Assembly: GCF_947496195.1 (NCBI RefSeq)
Contig: NZ_CANMBY010000001.1
Coordinates: 62,001-126,000, forward strand
Origin: an uncultured Polaribacter sp.
Lineage (GTDB): Bacteria; Bacteroidota; Bacteroidia; Flavobacteriales; Flavobacteriaceae
Direction: 5' to 3'
Length of the DNA stretch: 64,000 bases
The position numbers and the translations under genes were made by a program. Positions within the stretch are counted from its first letter, which is position 1; each line of letters starts with the position of its first letter. The notes under the pieces were generated by a model. That model saw only the letters and a program-made list of their open reading frames with translations, had not been told where the DNA came from and made no database searches. Positions 25,906 through 34,835 of this stretch are shown here, piece after piece.

Positions 25906-26430
25906 TTATAAATACAACTCTATAAGACCTGCTGGAGTCTCTACTTGTATTTGATTGTTTTTTCTATCTACTTTTTTGATAAAATCATCAATCATTGGAA
26001 TAAAAATAGTTTTACCTTCTCTATCAATTTCAAAAAGAGGTTGTGCAGCTTTATCATTAATATGTATAACTGTGCCTACTTCACCAAAATTTGAGTCAAA
26101 AACTGAAAAACCTATTACTTCATGGTAATAGAATTTATCTCCTTCTAGTTTTGGTAATAATGTAAGTGGTAAATAAACATCAGATTTTAAAATAGAATCT
26201 GCCTCTTCCTCAGAATATACATCTTCAAATTGAACCCTTAGTTGATTTCCTTTGTGTAGTGAACTTTTATCAATAAAAAATGGAACCAGATTATTGCCAA
26301 GTTCGACATAAACTGATTCCATATTTTTATAAAGTTCTGGTTCGTCTGTATCTAATTTGATAACAACCTCACCTTTAAAACTGTGCTTTCTTACGATTTT
26401 GCCTAAATAAAAACAATCTTCTTTACGCAT
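25906..26430 (-). CDS. rimM: Ribosome maturation factor RimM
   Basis: Binds S19 and helps assemble the 30S head. The 174 residues start with YLGKIVRKHSFKGEVVIK, typical of the RimM N-domain, and the C-terminal PRC-barrel part has YYHEVIGFSVFDSNFGEVG and IFIPMIDDFIKKVD. It follows rpsP by 14 bp, the order found in many bacteria, and tRNA-Ser begins 2 bases after its stop. Confidence 0.95.
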   Translation of the reverse strand: MRKEDCFYLGKIVRKHSFKGEVVIKLDTDEPELYKNMESVYVELGNNLVPFFIDKSSLHKGNQLRVQFEDVYSEEEADSILKSDVYLPLTLLPKLEGDKFYYHEVIGFSVFDSNFGEVGTVIHINDKAAQPLFEIDREGKTIFIPMIDDFIKKVDRKNNQIQVETPAGLIELYL

Positions 26431-26444
26431 TATCGCTTAAAAAA

Positions 26445-27005
26445 TTACTCAGCTTTTTTCTCTTCAGCAACTTCTGTATCTGCAGCAGCAGCTCCTTCTT
26501 CAGCAGCTGTTTCTAATGCTTCAACTTCTTCTGTAGCTTCAACTGCTTCTTCAACTTCTGGAGTTGCAGCAGCAATTCTTGCTTCATTTACAGCTTTTTC
26601 AGCTTCTAAAGCTTTTGCTTTAGCTTCTGCTTGAGCTTTTGCTAATTTTTCTTCTTTAGTAGAAACTTTATTTTCTTTTTCTTCTAACCAAGCTTTAAAT
26701 TTTTCTTCAGCTTGCTCTTCAGTTAAAGCACCTTTTCTAACACCACCTGCTAAATGATTCTTTAATAAAGCACCTTTATAAGATAAAATACCTTTTGCAG
26801 TGTCAGTTGGTTGTGCACCATTCTGTAACCATTTTACAGCTCCATCAACATCTAAATCAATAGTTGCTGGGTTTGTGTTTGGATTGTAAGTTCCAATTTT
26901 TTCTAAGTAACGACCATCTCTTTTTGCACGTGCATCTGCAGCTACAATCCAATAGAATGGTTTACCTTTTTTACCATGTCTTTGTAATCTAATTTTTACT
27001 GGCAT
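26445..27005 (-). CDS. rpsP: 30S ribosomal protein S16 with long C-terminal tail
   Basis: The first 80 residues are S16 ([46 protein letters not shown]). The remaining 100 residues are an extension rich in Ala, Glu and Lys that should form helix, ending in [15 protein letters not shown]. coli S16 is only 82 residues; long acidic tails are usual in Bacteroidota. First gene of rpsP-rimM-tRNA-Ser. The 66-base leader folds into two small hairpins with the same CGAGA loop, a candidate control element. Confidence 0.96.
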   Translation of the reverse strand: MPVKIRLQRHGKKGKPFYWIVAADARAKRDGRYLEKIGTYNPNTNPATIDLDVDGAVKWLQNGAQPTDTAKGILSYKGALLKNHLAGGVRKGALTEEQAEEKFKAWLEEKENKVSTKEEKLAKAQAEAKAKALEAEKAVNEARIAAATPEVEEAVEATEEVEALETAAEEGAAAADTEVAEEKKAE

Positions 27006-27071
27006 AATTTGTTAATGTTGTAAGGTTCTCGACCTTGGTTATTAAAAATCTTATTATCTCGTAATAAGTGG
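27006..27071 (-). promoter_or_regulatory. rpsP mRNA leader with two hairpins, candidate r-protein leader
   Basis: In the transcript, the first hairpin (27068 down to 27050) has 7-bp arms CUUAUUA/UAAUAAG and the second (27036 down to 27022) has 5-bp arms AAGGU/ACCUU. Both carry the identical pentaloop CGAGA. The first begins within a few bases of the predicted transcript start and the second ends 17 bases before the ATG. The geometry resembles ribosomal-protein autoregulatory leaders; the function is inferred. Confidence 0.5.
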
Positions 27072-27074
27072 GCG

Positions 27075-27082
27075 CAAAAGTA
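27075..27082 (-). promoter_or_regulatory. Promoter -7 element of rpsP-rimM-tRNA-Ser
   Basis: TACTTTTG on the minus strand, an exact TAnnTTTG match followed by GCG. The predicted transcript start is near 27071. No -33 TTG is visible. The rest of the gap up to 27278 is AT-rich and shows nothing further. Confidence 0.6.
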
Positions 27083-27278
27083 CAAAATACTTTTAATTTA
27101 TCACCATAAAAATAACTCTAAAATTTTATTAAATAAAAAACTGATAGTAAATGAGTTAAGACTTACATCATTTGCAATAAAGATAACTTTATAAACACCT
27201 TAAATTTGTAATAACAAAAAGATGTGAAACAATACGCATCTCAAAAAAATTTATTGAAATTTTAAATGAAAAGATAAA

Positions 27279-27728
27279 ATGAAGTATAGTGAAAAAATTT
27301 CTAACAAGTTAAACGAATTATTAGAAAAAAATTATGATGCTGAGAAAGGTTATTTAAACGCAGCAGATAATGTAGAAAGTAAAAAGTTAAAAATATTTTT
27401 TAAAAAAAGAGCTTCTGAAAGAAGTGAGTTTGCTAAAAATTTAAGAACAGAAATTTTATCTTATGGACATATTCCAGAAGATAATGGATCTTTCAAAGGA
27501 ACAATGCATAGAAATTGGATGTCATTAAAATCTATGTTTAATTCTAATGATGAAGAAGCTATTTTAGAAGAAGCATTAAGAGGAGAAGCAGCAAGTTATG
27601 ATGAATATTTTGAAATATTGAAAGAAGATGACTTTGCTCCATCAACAAGAAAAATGTTAGAAATGCAAAAACAGACCATACAGTCTGCTATTAATTCCTT
27701 AAAATATCAAGAAGAATTAGTATCATAG
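27279..27728 (+). CDS. PA2169/DUF2383-like four-helix bundle protein
   Basis: A 149-residue, wholly helical cytoplasmic protein. The order KLNELLEKNYDAEKGYLNAA, KIFFKKRASERSEFAKNLRT and EEALRGEAASYDEYFEIL matches the ferritin-like PA2169/DUF2383 family. Glu and Tyr residues recur in the helices, but a full ferritin-type diiron site cannot be claimed by eye. Stands alone with a strong terminator. Stress-related expression is common for the family. Confidence 0.82.
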   Translation: MKYSEKISNKLNELLEKNYDAEKGYLNAADNVESKKLKIFFKKRASERSEFAKNLRTEILSYGHIPEDNGSFKGTMHRNWMSLKSMFNSNDEEAILEEALRGEAASYDEYFEILKEDDFAPSTRKMLEMQKQTIQSAINSLKYQEELVS

Positions 27729-27750
27729 AATTCTAATTATTTAAATTAAT

Positions 27751-27784
27751 AAAAAAGTCAATCCTTAGTTGGGTTGACTTTTTT
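27751..27784 (+). terminator. Terminator of the PA2169-like gene
   Basis: A 14-bp stem (27751-27764 with 27771-27784, one G-T pair) with a 6-base loop, followed by more T residues. Confidence 0.9.
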
Positions 27785-27874
27785 TTTGTTAATAAGTCAG
27801 TATAATTAATTCAGGGTAAATCTTTAATGATTTTGTACATTTAACTCTCCAAATTTACTTCATAAAATTCGTGT

Positions 27875-30800
27875 ATGTACTTAATTTTTGATACTGAAAC
27901 TACTGGTTTACCCAAAAGTTGGAATGCCCCAATTACAGATACAGATAACTGGCCAAGGTGTATTCAAATTGCATGGCAGTTGCATGATGATATGGGTAAT
28001 TTATTAGACAGAAACGATTTTCTAATACAACCAGATGGATTTAACATTCCTTATGATGCTGAAAGGATTCATGGTATTTCAACAGAATTAGCGCAAGAAA
28101 AAGGAATTTCTTTAGATGAAGGATTAAGGCTATTTAATGAAGCGCTTTCTAAAACAACATTTATTGTTGGTCAAAACGTTGAATTTGATGTAAATATAAT
28201 GGGATGTGAATTCCATAGATTGGGTGTTGAAAACAACTTAACAAAACTACCTGTTTTAGACACTTGTACAGAAAAAACAGCATTACTTTGTCAACTTCCT
28301 GGAGGTAGAGGAGGAAAATTTAAACTACCTACATTAACAGAGTTACACAAACACTTATTTGGGATAGATTTTGCTGAAGCACACAATGCAACAGCAGATG
28401 TAGAAGCAACAACTCGTTGTTTTTTAGAACTAATTCGTTTACGAGAATTTACCAAAGAAGAATTAGATGTAGATGCAGATTATTTTAAAAATTATGCTGA
28501 AGCCAACCCAAAACCTATTCAGTTAATTGGTATACAACATATCAATTTAAAAAAGGAAAGTGATAAAATTAGAAAACGTCTAGAAAAACTAAAAGACGTA
28601 GAAGATACCAAATCTACTAAAGAAGGTTTAGCTGAACTTAAAGATGTACAATTTGCTCACTTACATAATCATACACAATTTTCTGTTTTACAATCTACTA
28701 TTCAAATTGGTAATATTGTAAAAGCAGCTGCAAAAGATAATATGTCTGCTGTTGCTATGACAGATACAGGTAATATGATGGCTGCTTTTCATTTTGTAAG
28801 TGCAGTATTAAACCACAATAAAAATGCAGAAACACCAATTAAACCAATTGTTGGTTGTGAATTTAATGTTTGTGAAGATCATACTAATAAATCACAAAAA
28901 GACAATGGATATCAAGTTGTTTTATTAGCCAAAAATAAAAATGGATACCACAACTTAGCAAAAATGTCTTCTATTGCCTTTGTAGATGGGTTTTACTATG
29001 TTCCAAGAATTGATAGAGAGGTTATTAAAAAGTACAAAGACGATATTATTGTTTTAACAGGTAATTTATATGGTGAAGTTCCTAGTAAAATTTTAAATGT
29101 TGGAGAGCTTCAAGCAGAAGAAGCACTTTTATGGTGGAAAGATCAATTTAAAGATGATTTATATATTGAGTTGATGCGTCATAATCAACAAGATGAAACC
29201 ATTGTAAATGAAACCTTATTAAAATTTTCTAAAAAACATGATATAAAAGTAGTTGCTACAAACAATACTTTTTACTTACAAAAAGAAGATGCAAATGCAC
29301 ATGATATTTTACTCTGTGTAAAAGACGGAGAAAAACAAGCTACACCTAAAGGTAAAGGTCGTGGTTATAGATATGGTTTACCAAACGAAGAGTATTATTT
29401 TAAATCAACTAAAGAGATGAAAACGCTCTTTGCAGATTTACCTGAAGCCATTATCAATATCCAAGAAGTTGTAGATAAAATAGAAGAATTTACTTTAGCT
29501 AGAGATGTATTATTACCTGCTTTTGATATTCCTGATGAATTTAAAGATGCAAAAGATAATGAAGATGGAGGTAAAAGAGGAGAAAATAATTACTTGCGCC
29601 ATCTAACTTATGAAGGTGCAAAAAAACGTTATGGAGAAATAACTCCAGCCATAAAAGAACGTTTAGATTTTGAGCTAGATGTAATTGCCAAAACTGGTTA
29701 TCCTGGATATTTTTTAATTGTTGAAGATTTTATTAGAGAAGCCAGAAATATGGATGTTTCTGTAGGTCCAGGTCGTGGTTCTGCAGCTGGTTCTGTAGTT
29801 GCATATTGTTTATGGATTACCAATATAGATCCTATTAAATACGATTTACTTTTTGAGCGTTTCTTAAACCCTGAGCGTGTTTCTATGCCAGATATTGATA
29901 TCGATTTTGATGATGAAGGACGAAGCAGAGTTATGGATTATGTAATTAACAAATATGGTGCAAATCAAGTAGCACAAATTATTACTTATGGAACCATGGC
30001 TGCTAAATCATCTATTAGAGATACAGCAAGAGTGTTAGATTTACCTTTATTTGAAGCAGACAGAATTGCAAAATTAATACCTGGGGTAAAACTTCAAAAC
30101 ATATTTGGAGATGATGAAAAAAGTAAAGGAAAAATTGCTGGCTTACGTAGTGAAGAAAAAGCTATGGTTGAAGAATTACAAACTATTGCTGCTGGTTCTG
30201 ATTTAGCTTCAGAAACTGTAAATAAAGCTGCAATTTTAGAAGGCTCTGTTAGAAATACTGGTATTCATGCTTGTGGTGTAATCATCACTCCTGGAGATAT
30301 TACCAATTATGTACCTGTAGCTTTAGCAAAAGATTCAGACATGTATGTAACTCAGTTTGACAACTCTGTTGTTGAGTCTGCTGGGTTATTAAAAATGGAT
30401 TTCTTAGGATTAAAAACACTAACATTAATCAAAGACACTGTTAAAATTGTAAAAGCCAAACATGGTGTTGCCTTAGATCCTGAGAGTTTTCCTTTAGATG
30501 ATGAAAAAACATATGAACTCTTTCAAAGAGGAGAAACTGTAGGTATTTTTCAATATGAATCTCCAGGAATGCAAAAACATATGCGTTCTTTAAAACCTAC
30601 TGTTTTTGGAGATTTAATTGCTATGAATGCACTGTACAGACCTGGACCCATGGAATATATTCCTAGTTTTATCAACAGAAAACATGGTACAGAAGAAATA
30701 GAATACGACTTACCAGCCATGGAAGAATATTTGGCTGAAACTTATGGTATTACAGTTTACCAAGAGCAAGTGATGTTGCTCTCTCAAAAGTTAGCAGATT

Positions 30801-32212
30801 TTACAAAAGGTGAAGCTGATGTTTTACGTAAAGCCATGGGTAAAAAGCAAGCTGCTGTTTTGGCTAAGATGAAACCTAAGTTTATAGAACAAGCCAAAGC
30901 TAATGGACATGATGAAGAAAAGCTAGAAAAAATCTGGAAAGATTGGGAAGCCTTTGCAAGTTATGCCTTTAATAAAAGTCACTCTACTTGTTATGCTTGG
31001 ATTGCCTATCAAACAGCGTATTTAAAAGCACATTATCCTGCAGAATATATGGCATCTGTACTTTCTAATAACATGAAAGATATAAAAGCTGTATCCTTTT
31101 TTATGGAAGAGTGTAAACGAATGGGATTAGAAGTTTTAGGCCCAGATATTAATGAATCTTACCTTAAATTTTCTGTAAATGCAGCAGGAGCTGTACGTTT
31201 TGGAATGGCAGCAGTAAAAGGTGTTGGAGAATCTGCAGTAAAAGCTATCATAAAAGAACGCAAAGAAAATGGCAACTACACTTCTATTTTTGATTTGGCA
31301 AAACGTGTAGATTTACGTGCAGCAAATAAAAAATCGTTTGATAGTTTAGTAAAAGCTGGTGCTTTCGATTCTTTTACAGATACACATAGAGCTCAATATT
31401 TTGCTTTAGATGAAAAAGGAATGACGTTTTTAGAACGTGCCATGAAATTTGGTAGTAAATATCAAGAAAATCAAAATTCAGCACAGGTTTCATTATTTGG
31501 TGAAGCTTCTACAGTGCAATTTCCTGAACCAGATATTCCTAATTGTGATAGTTGGGGAACCATGGAATTATTATCGCAAGAAAAAGAAGTGATTGGCATG
31601 TATATTTCTGCTCATCCTTTAGATGATTTTAAAAACGAAATGATTTTTTGCAATGCAAGATTAAAAGATTTTAAAGGAGAACTTCAAAAAATAGTGGGTA
31701 ACAATTTATCGTTTGCTGGTATTATAACAGATGTACAACATCGAGTTTCTAAAGCAGGAAAAGGTTGGGCTGCATTTACTATTGAAGATTATAATGATAG
31801 TCATGAATTTAGAGTTTTTGGAGAAGAATATTTAAAGTTCAAGCACTTTTTAGTACCTAATTCTTTCTTGTATGTAAGAGCTACAATTCAACCTGGTTGG
31901 ACCAATAAAGATGGAGTAACTGGAGAGCCAAGAATTAAGTTTACAGACTTTAAATTACTGCATGATATTATGGATGAGTTGTGCAAAAAACTCACTATAA
32001 AAATTCCAGTTAATGACGTAAACGAAGAAAATATACTTAATTTAGAAAGCATATTAAAAAACAATGCTGGCAAGCAATCTTTACGATTTACCATTTGGGA
32101 TGCTCAAGAAAAAATTGAAGTGAATTTACCAAGTAGAAACACTAAAATTAAAGTATCAAATGAACTTTTATCAACTCTTGAAAGGCAGCAAATAAATTAT
32201 AAATTAAACTAA
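27875..32212 (+). CDS. dnaE: DNA polymerase III alpha subunit with fused DnaQ-like exonuclease
   Basis: Replicative polymerase of 1445 residues, about 285 longer than E. coli DnaE. Residues 1 to about 190 are a DEDDh 3'-5' exonuclease: YLIFDTETTGLP (Asp6, Glu8), GQNVEFDVNIMG, and HNATADVEATTR. The alpha subunit follows: the PHP domain begins at FAHLHNHTQFSVLQS, and the polymerase active site is PDIDIDFDDEGR with its catalytic Asp residues. VGPGRGSAAGS and MGKKQAAVLAKM are further DnaE motifs. Proofreading is thus built into the polymerase chain, a layout known from Bacteroidota. The next gene starts 1 base after its stop. Confidence 0.95.
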   Translation: MYLIFDTETTGLPKSWNAPITDTDNWPRCIQIAWQLHDDMGNLLDRNDFLIQPDGFNIPYDAERIHGISTELAQEKGISLDEGLRLFNEALSKTTFIVGQNVEFDVNIMGCEFHRLGVENNLTKLPVLDTCTEKTALLCQLPGGRGGKFKLPTLTELHKHLFGIDFAEAHNATADVEATTRCFLELIRLREFTKEELDVDADYFKNYAEANPKPIQLIGIQHINLKKESDKIRKRLEKLKDVEDTKSTKEGLAELKDVQFAHLHNHTQFSVLQSTIQIGNIVKAAAKDNMSAVAMTDTGNMMAAFHFVSAVLNHNKNAETPIKPIVGCEFNVCEDHTNKSQKDNGYQVVLLAKNKNGYHNLAKMSSIAFVDGFYYVPRIDREVIKKYKDDIIVLTGNLYGEVPSKILNVGELQAEEALLWWKDQFKDDLYIELMRHNQQDETIVNETLLKFSKKHDIKVVATNNTFYLQKEDANAHDILLCVKDGEKQATPKGKGRGYRYGLPNEEYYFKSTKEMKTLFADLPEAIINIQEVVDKIEEFTLARDVLLPAFDIPDEFKDAKDNEDGGKRGENNYLRHLTYEGAKKRYGEITPAIKERLDFELDVIAKTGYPGYFLIVEDFIREARNMDVSVGPGRGSAAGSVVAYCLWITNIDPIKYDLLFERFLNPERVSMPDIDIDFDDEGRSRVMDYVINKYGANQVAQIITYGTMAAKSSIRDTARVLDLPLFEADRIAKLIPGVKLQNIFGDDEKSKGKIAGLRSEEKAMVEELQTIAAGSDLASETVNKAAILEGSVRNTGIHACGVIITPGDITNYVPVALAKDSDMYVTQFDNSVVESAGLLKMDFLGLKTLTLIKDTVKIVKAKHGVALDPESFPLDDEKTYELFQRGETVGIFQYESPGMQKHMRSLKPTVFGDLIAMNALYRPGPMEYIPSFINRKHGTEEIEYDLPAMEEYLAETYGITVYQEQVMLLSQKLADFTKGEADVLRKAMGKKQAAVLAKMKPKFIEQAKANGHDEEKLEKIWKDWEAFASYAFNKSHSTCYAWIAYQTAYLKAHYPAEYMASVLSNNMKDIKAVSFFMEECKRMGLEVLGPDINESYLKFSVNAAGAVRFGMAAVKGVGESAVKAIIKERKENGNYTSIFDLAKRVDLRAANKKSFDSLVKAGAFDSFTDTHRAQYFALDEKGMTFLERAMKFGSKYQENQNSAQVSLFGEASTVQFPEPDIPNCDSWGTMELLSQEKEVIGMYISAHPLDDFKNEMIFCNARLKDFKGELQKIVGNNLSFAGIITDVQHRVSKAGKGWAAFTIEDYNDSHEFRVFGEEYLKFKHFLVPNSFLYVRATIQPGWTNKDGVTGEPRIKFTDFKLLHDIMDELCKKLTIKIPVNDVNEENILNLESILKNNAGKQSLRFTIWDAQEKIEVNLPSRNTKIKVSNELLSTLERQQINYKLN

Positions 32213-32213
32213 T

Positions 32214-32831
32214 ATGATTTTTTATCATCAAGGAAGTAAAAAGAAATCAAATGAATTAGGTGTTGCAAGTGGTTGTGTATTATTTATAGGTTTTGGAGCA
32301 ATCATTTTCTTTTTCACATTACTAGATGACATTGATGATTTAAGCGATTATTTATTTGAGATTATTGCAGTTTTAGTGATGGCAATAAGTGTTACTTATG
32401 GCTTATTTTCAAAAAAAGGAAAGATTGCTAATAAACATATTACTATTAAAGGTGACTACTTTAAAATTGATAAAGTAAGTGTTCTTTTAGATACAATTAC
32501 CATTGATTGTTTTATGATAGAAGGTAAATTTTCAAGATATTTTTTAAGAGATTCTCAAGGAAAAATTGCTATTTACTCCGTTTTAAATGATGATTTAATT
32601 GCTTATTTTTTAGAGAAAAAACCTCAACAAGTTACTATTTTAGAAGAAACTTATCATAAATACGAAGGACCATACATTACTGTAAAAGCAAATCATAACA
32701 GTTTATATTATGATTTAGAAAGTGGTAAATACACTATTAAAAAACAAGATGAGCCTTCTGTTAGTTTTACTCCTGATGTTTATGATTATGATGCCAAATA
32801 CAAATTAGGAAAACCTTTATTTAAAAAATAA
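32214..32831 (+). CDS. Membrane-associated protein, unknown
   Basis: A 205-residue protein with two hydrophobic segments near the N-terminus (SGCVLFIGFGAIIFFFTLLD and IIAVLVMAISVTYGLF), then about 140 polar residues with many Tyr, Lys and Asp and likely beta strands. It resembles small Flavobacteriia-specific proteins without a named family. It starts one base after the dnaE stop and is probably translated from the same transcript, though a link to replication is not implied. Confidence 0.65.
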   Translation: MIFYHQGSKKKSNELGVASGCVLFIGFGAIIFFFTLLDDIDDLSDYLFEIIAVLVMAISVTYGLFSKKGKIANKHITIKGDYFKIDKVSVLLDTITIDCFMIEGKFSRYFLRDSQGKIAIYSVLNDDLIAYFLEKKPQQVTILEETYHKYEGPYITVKANHNSLYYDLESGKYTIKKQDEPSVSFTPDVYDYDAKYKLGKPLFKK

Positions 32832-32897
32832 TACATTTTTAACTGGTTTACATAAAATGGTTTTGTAATTTAATAAAATCAACCAAAAACCATTAAA

Positions 32898-33266
32898 ATG
32901 AAAACTACTAAAATTTTATCACTATTGATATTATGTTGCTTTACCTCTATTTTTCAATATTGTAAATCTAGCAAAGAAACTACTAAAACTATAAAAAAAG
33001 TTTTTGAAAACCCAGTTACTTATACCAATAACATTAAACCTATAATGTTGCAAAAATGTACTCCCTGTCATTTTCCTGAAAGAGGTAGAAAAAAAATGCT
33101 AAATACCTTTAGTTCAACAAAAGAAAATATAAAGGATATAATGAATAGGGTACAATTACCTATAGGAGATAAAAAATTTATGCCTTTTAAGAATAAAAGA
33201 CCTGCCTTAACTAAAGAAGAAATTCAATTATTTTCTGATTGGATTGCACAAAGTATGCCTGAATAA
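32898..33266 (+). CDS. Small exported mono-heme cytochrome c-like protein
   Basis: A 122-residue protein with an N-terminal export signal (ILSLLILCCFTSIFQYCKSS). The Cys at residue 22 may be a lipid-attached one, though the site is not a strict lipobox. One heme-binding motif CTPCH covers residues 54-58, and Met95 in KKFMPFK may be the second iron ligand. The C-terminal helix LTKEEIQLFSDWIAQ is typical of small c-type cytochromes. The partner is unknown. Its stop lies 2 bp from that of the convergent GldA-like gene. Confidence 0.8.
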   Translation: MKTTKILSLLILCCFTSIFQYCKSSKETTKTIKKVFENPVTYTNNIKPIMLQKCTPCHFPERGRKKMLNTFSSTKENIKDIMNRVQLPIGDKKFMPFKNKRPALTKEEIQLFSDWIAQSMPE

Positions 33267-33268
33267 AT

Positions 33269-33964
33269 TTAATTTGTTACTTCTCTAAACAAAGTCTCTA
33301 AGCTTTTATTTGTTGATTTTAACTGATTCATATCAGTCTTAAAAACAATATTGCCTTTATTTAGTATAATTACTTTATCTGCAACTGCTTCTACTTCTTG
33401 CATAATATGTGTAGAAAAAAGCACTGTTTTTTCTTTACCTAATTCTTTAATTAAAGTCCTAATTTCTACTAATTGATTTGGATCTAATCCTGTTGTAGGT
33501 TCATCTAAAATTAAAACAGTTGGATTATGTAATATAGCTGCAGCTAACCCTACTCTTTGTTGATATCCTTTAGACAATTGATGTATTTTTTTATGAGCCT
33601 CTAGTGATAAACCAACTTTATCTATACACGCTTCTATTTTTGTTTTATCAACTTTAAAAATAGCCGCCTGAAAATGTAAATATTCTCTAACATACATATC
33701 TGCATACAGAGGATTATGCTCAGGCAAGTAACCAATATTTTTCTGAGCTTCTAAAGCAGAAGTTAAAACGTCTATTTCATCAACTAAAACCTCTCCAGAA
33801 TTTGGTTTTATAAAGCCTGTTAATATCTTCATCATCGTAGATTTACCTGCCCCATTTGGACCCAAAAAACCTACAATTTCACCTTTACCAACTTCAAATG
33901 AAACCTCTTTTAAAGCTTGTTGTTGATTATAAAATTTATTAACTGATGAAACTTGTATAGACAT
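33269..33964 (-). CDS. GldA-like ABC transporter ATP-binding protein
   Basis: A 231-residue ABC ATPase. Walker A is GFLGPNGAGKSTMMK, the signature motif is QLSKGYQQRVGLAAAILHN, and Walker B is VLILDEPTTGLDP followed by the switch His in FSTHIMQ. The segment GYLPEHNPLYADMYVREYL is very like GldA of gliding flavobacteria. It lacks the C-terminal extension of about 60 residues found in GldA and has no permease gene beside it, so it could be a GldA or a relative serving another exporter. Confidence 0.85.
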   Translation of the reverse strand: MSIQVSSVNKFYNQQQALKEVSFEVGKGEIVGFLGPNGAGKSTMMKILTGFIKPNSGEVLVDEIDVLTSALEAQKNIGYLPEHNPLYADMYVREYLHFQAAIFKVDKTKIEACIDKVGLSLEAHKKIHQLSKGYQQRVGLAAAILHNPTVLILDEPTTGLDPNQLVEIRTLIKELGKEKTVLFSTHIMQEVEAVADKVIILNKGNIVFKTDMNQLKSTNKSLETLFREVTN

Positions 33965-34003
33965 TAAATGTGTGTTTGCATATTAAACGAAACTAATATA
34001 AAA

Positions 34004-34765
34004 TTAGTTTACTGATTTAGATCTAATTTTTCTAATATTTTTCATGCGTAACCAAGCTAATTTATGTCGTTGTTTATACAACCATAAAGAGCCTAAATCT
34101 AATCCAAAATAGAAGAAACTAATGCCACTTGGTGGATTGTAACTTGGCAAAAAGTCAAATACACCCCAAGCAGTAGAAGGCCATTTCCAGCATAAATAAT
34201 TTGTGCCTATAATTTCTAAAACAGCAACTGTTATATACATAGTTAAGTAAAACAAACGTTCTCTTGGTTTATTTCTTAAAATAAACAAAGTAGCTACTGT
34301 CATGACAAAACCAAAAACATCATTCTTAAAGATTAGAAATACAGAGGCATATATAAATATAAAAATGGTAAATATTTTTTCTAAAGAAATTTTATGTTTG
34401 GTTATTGAGCTTGCTTTAGAAAAATACAATACAGAAATATAAACTAGTGCATGACCTAGAGGAATATAATGAGGTACATTTTCTAACCTATAGGTATACA
34501 TCCCTAAAACAATAGAAAATAAATATTCGCCTATTATTGCAATAAGAATTGCAGTAATCATTTGCTCTTGGTTTCTTTTTGTTACATTAAAAAACACAAT
34601 ACCAGTAATAATAAACATAGCTGCATTTGCAAACCACTGTGCATGTGCTGTTATTTTTACAAAATGGTAACTATCTAAAAAAAGACCAGTAAGTATAAAC
34701 AAATACAACAGCCCTAAACTTTTACCTGTTGCATACCAAGGAGATTTTGATGCTAATAAACTCAT
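34004..34765 (-). CDS. Multi-pass membrane protein, unknown
   Basis: A 253-residue protein with about seven or eight hydrophobic segments and a basic C-terminal tail (MKNIRKIRSKSVN). Distinct stretches are TNYLCWKWPSTAWGVFDFLPSYNPPSGISFFYFGLD, which in parts (YLCWKWPSTAWGVFDFLP) looks conserved because of its aromatic and Pro content. I do not recognise a family. On the minus strand TATTTTCG ends 4 bases before the ATG, a possible leaderless promoter one base off consensus. Confidence 0.65.
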   Translation of the reverse strand: MSLLASKSPWYATGKSLGLLYLFILTGLFLDSYHFVKITAHAQWFANAAMFIITGIVFFNVTKRNQEQMITAILIAIIGEYLFSIVLGMYTYRLENVPHYIPLGHALVYISVLYFSKASSITKHKISLEKIFTIFIFIYASVFLIFKNDVFGFVMTVATLFILRNKPRERLFYLTMYITVAVLEIIGTNYLCWKWPSTAWGVFDFLPSYNPPSGISFFYFGLDLGSLWLYKQRHKLAWLRMKNIRKIRSKSVN

Positions 34766-34790
34766 GCTGCGAAAATACTAAACAAAACAA

Positions 34791-34815
34791 AAAAAGACTC
34801 TAAAAGAGCCTTTTT
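34791..34815 (-). terminator. Terminator of the outer-membrane barrel gene
   Basis: A hairpin with 6+4 bp arms and a single internal mismatch (34791-34801 with 34805-34815), followed by a U-run in the minus-strand direction. It lies 20 bp after the stop at 34836. Confidence 0.7.
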
Positions 34816-34835
34816 AATTAATTCAAATTAGATGA

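Noticed and set aside
32864-32893. Inverted repeat AATGGTTTT/AAAACCATT before the cytochrome gene as a terminator
   Set aside because: The loop is about 20 bases and there is no T-tract; probably a chance pair in AT-rich DNA.
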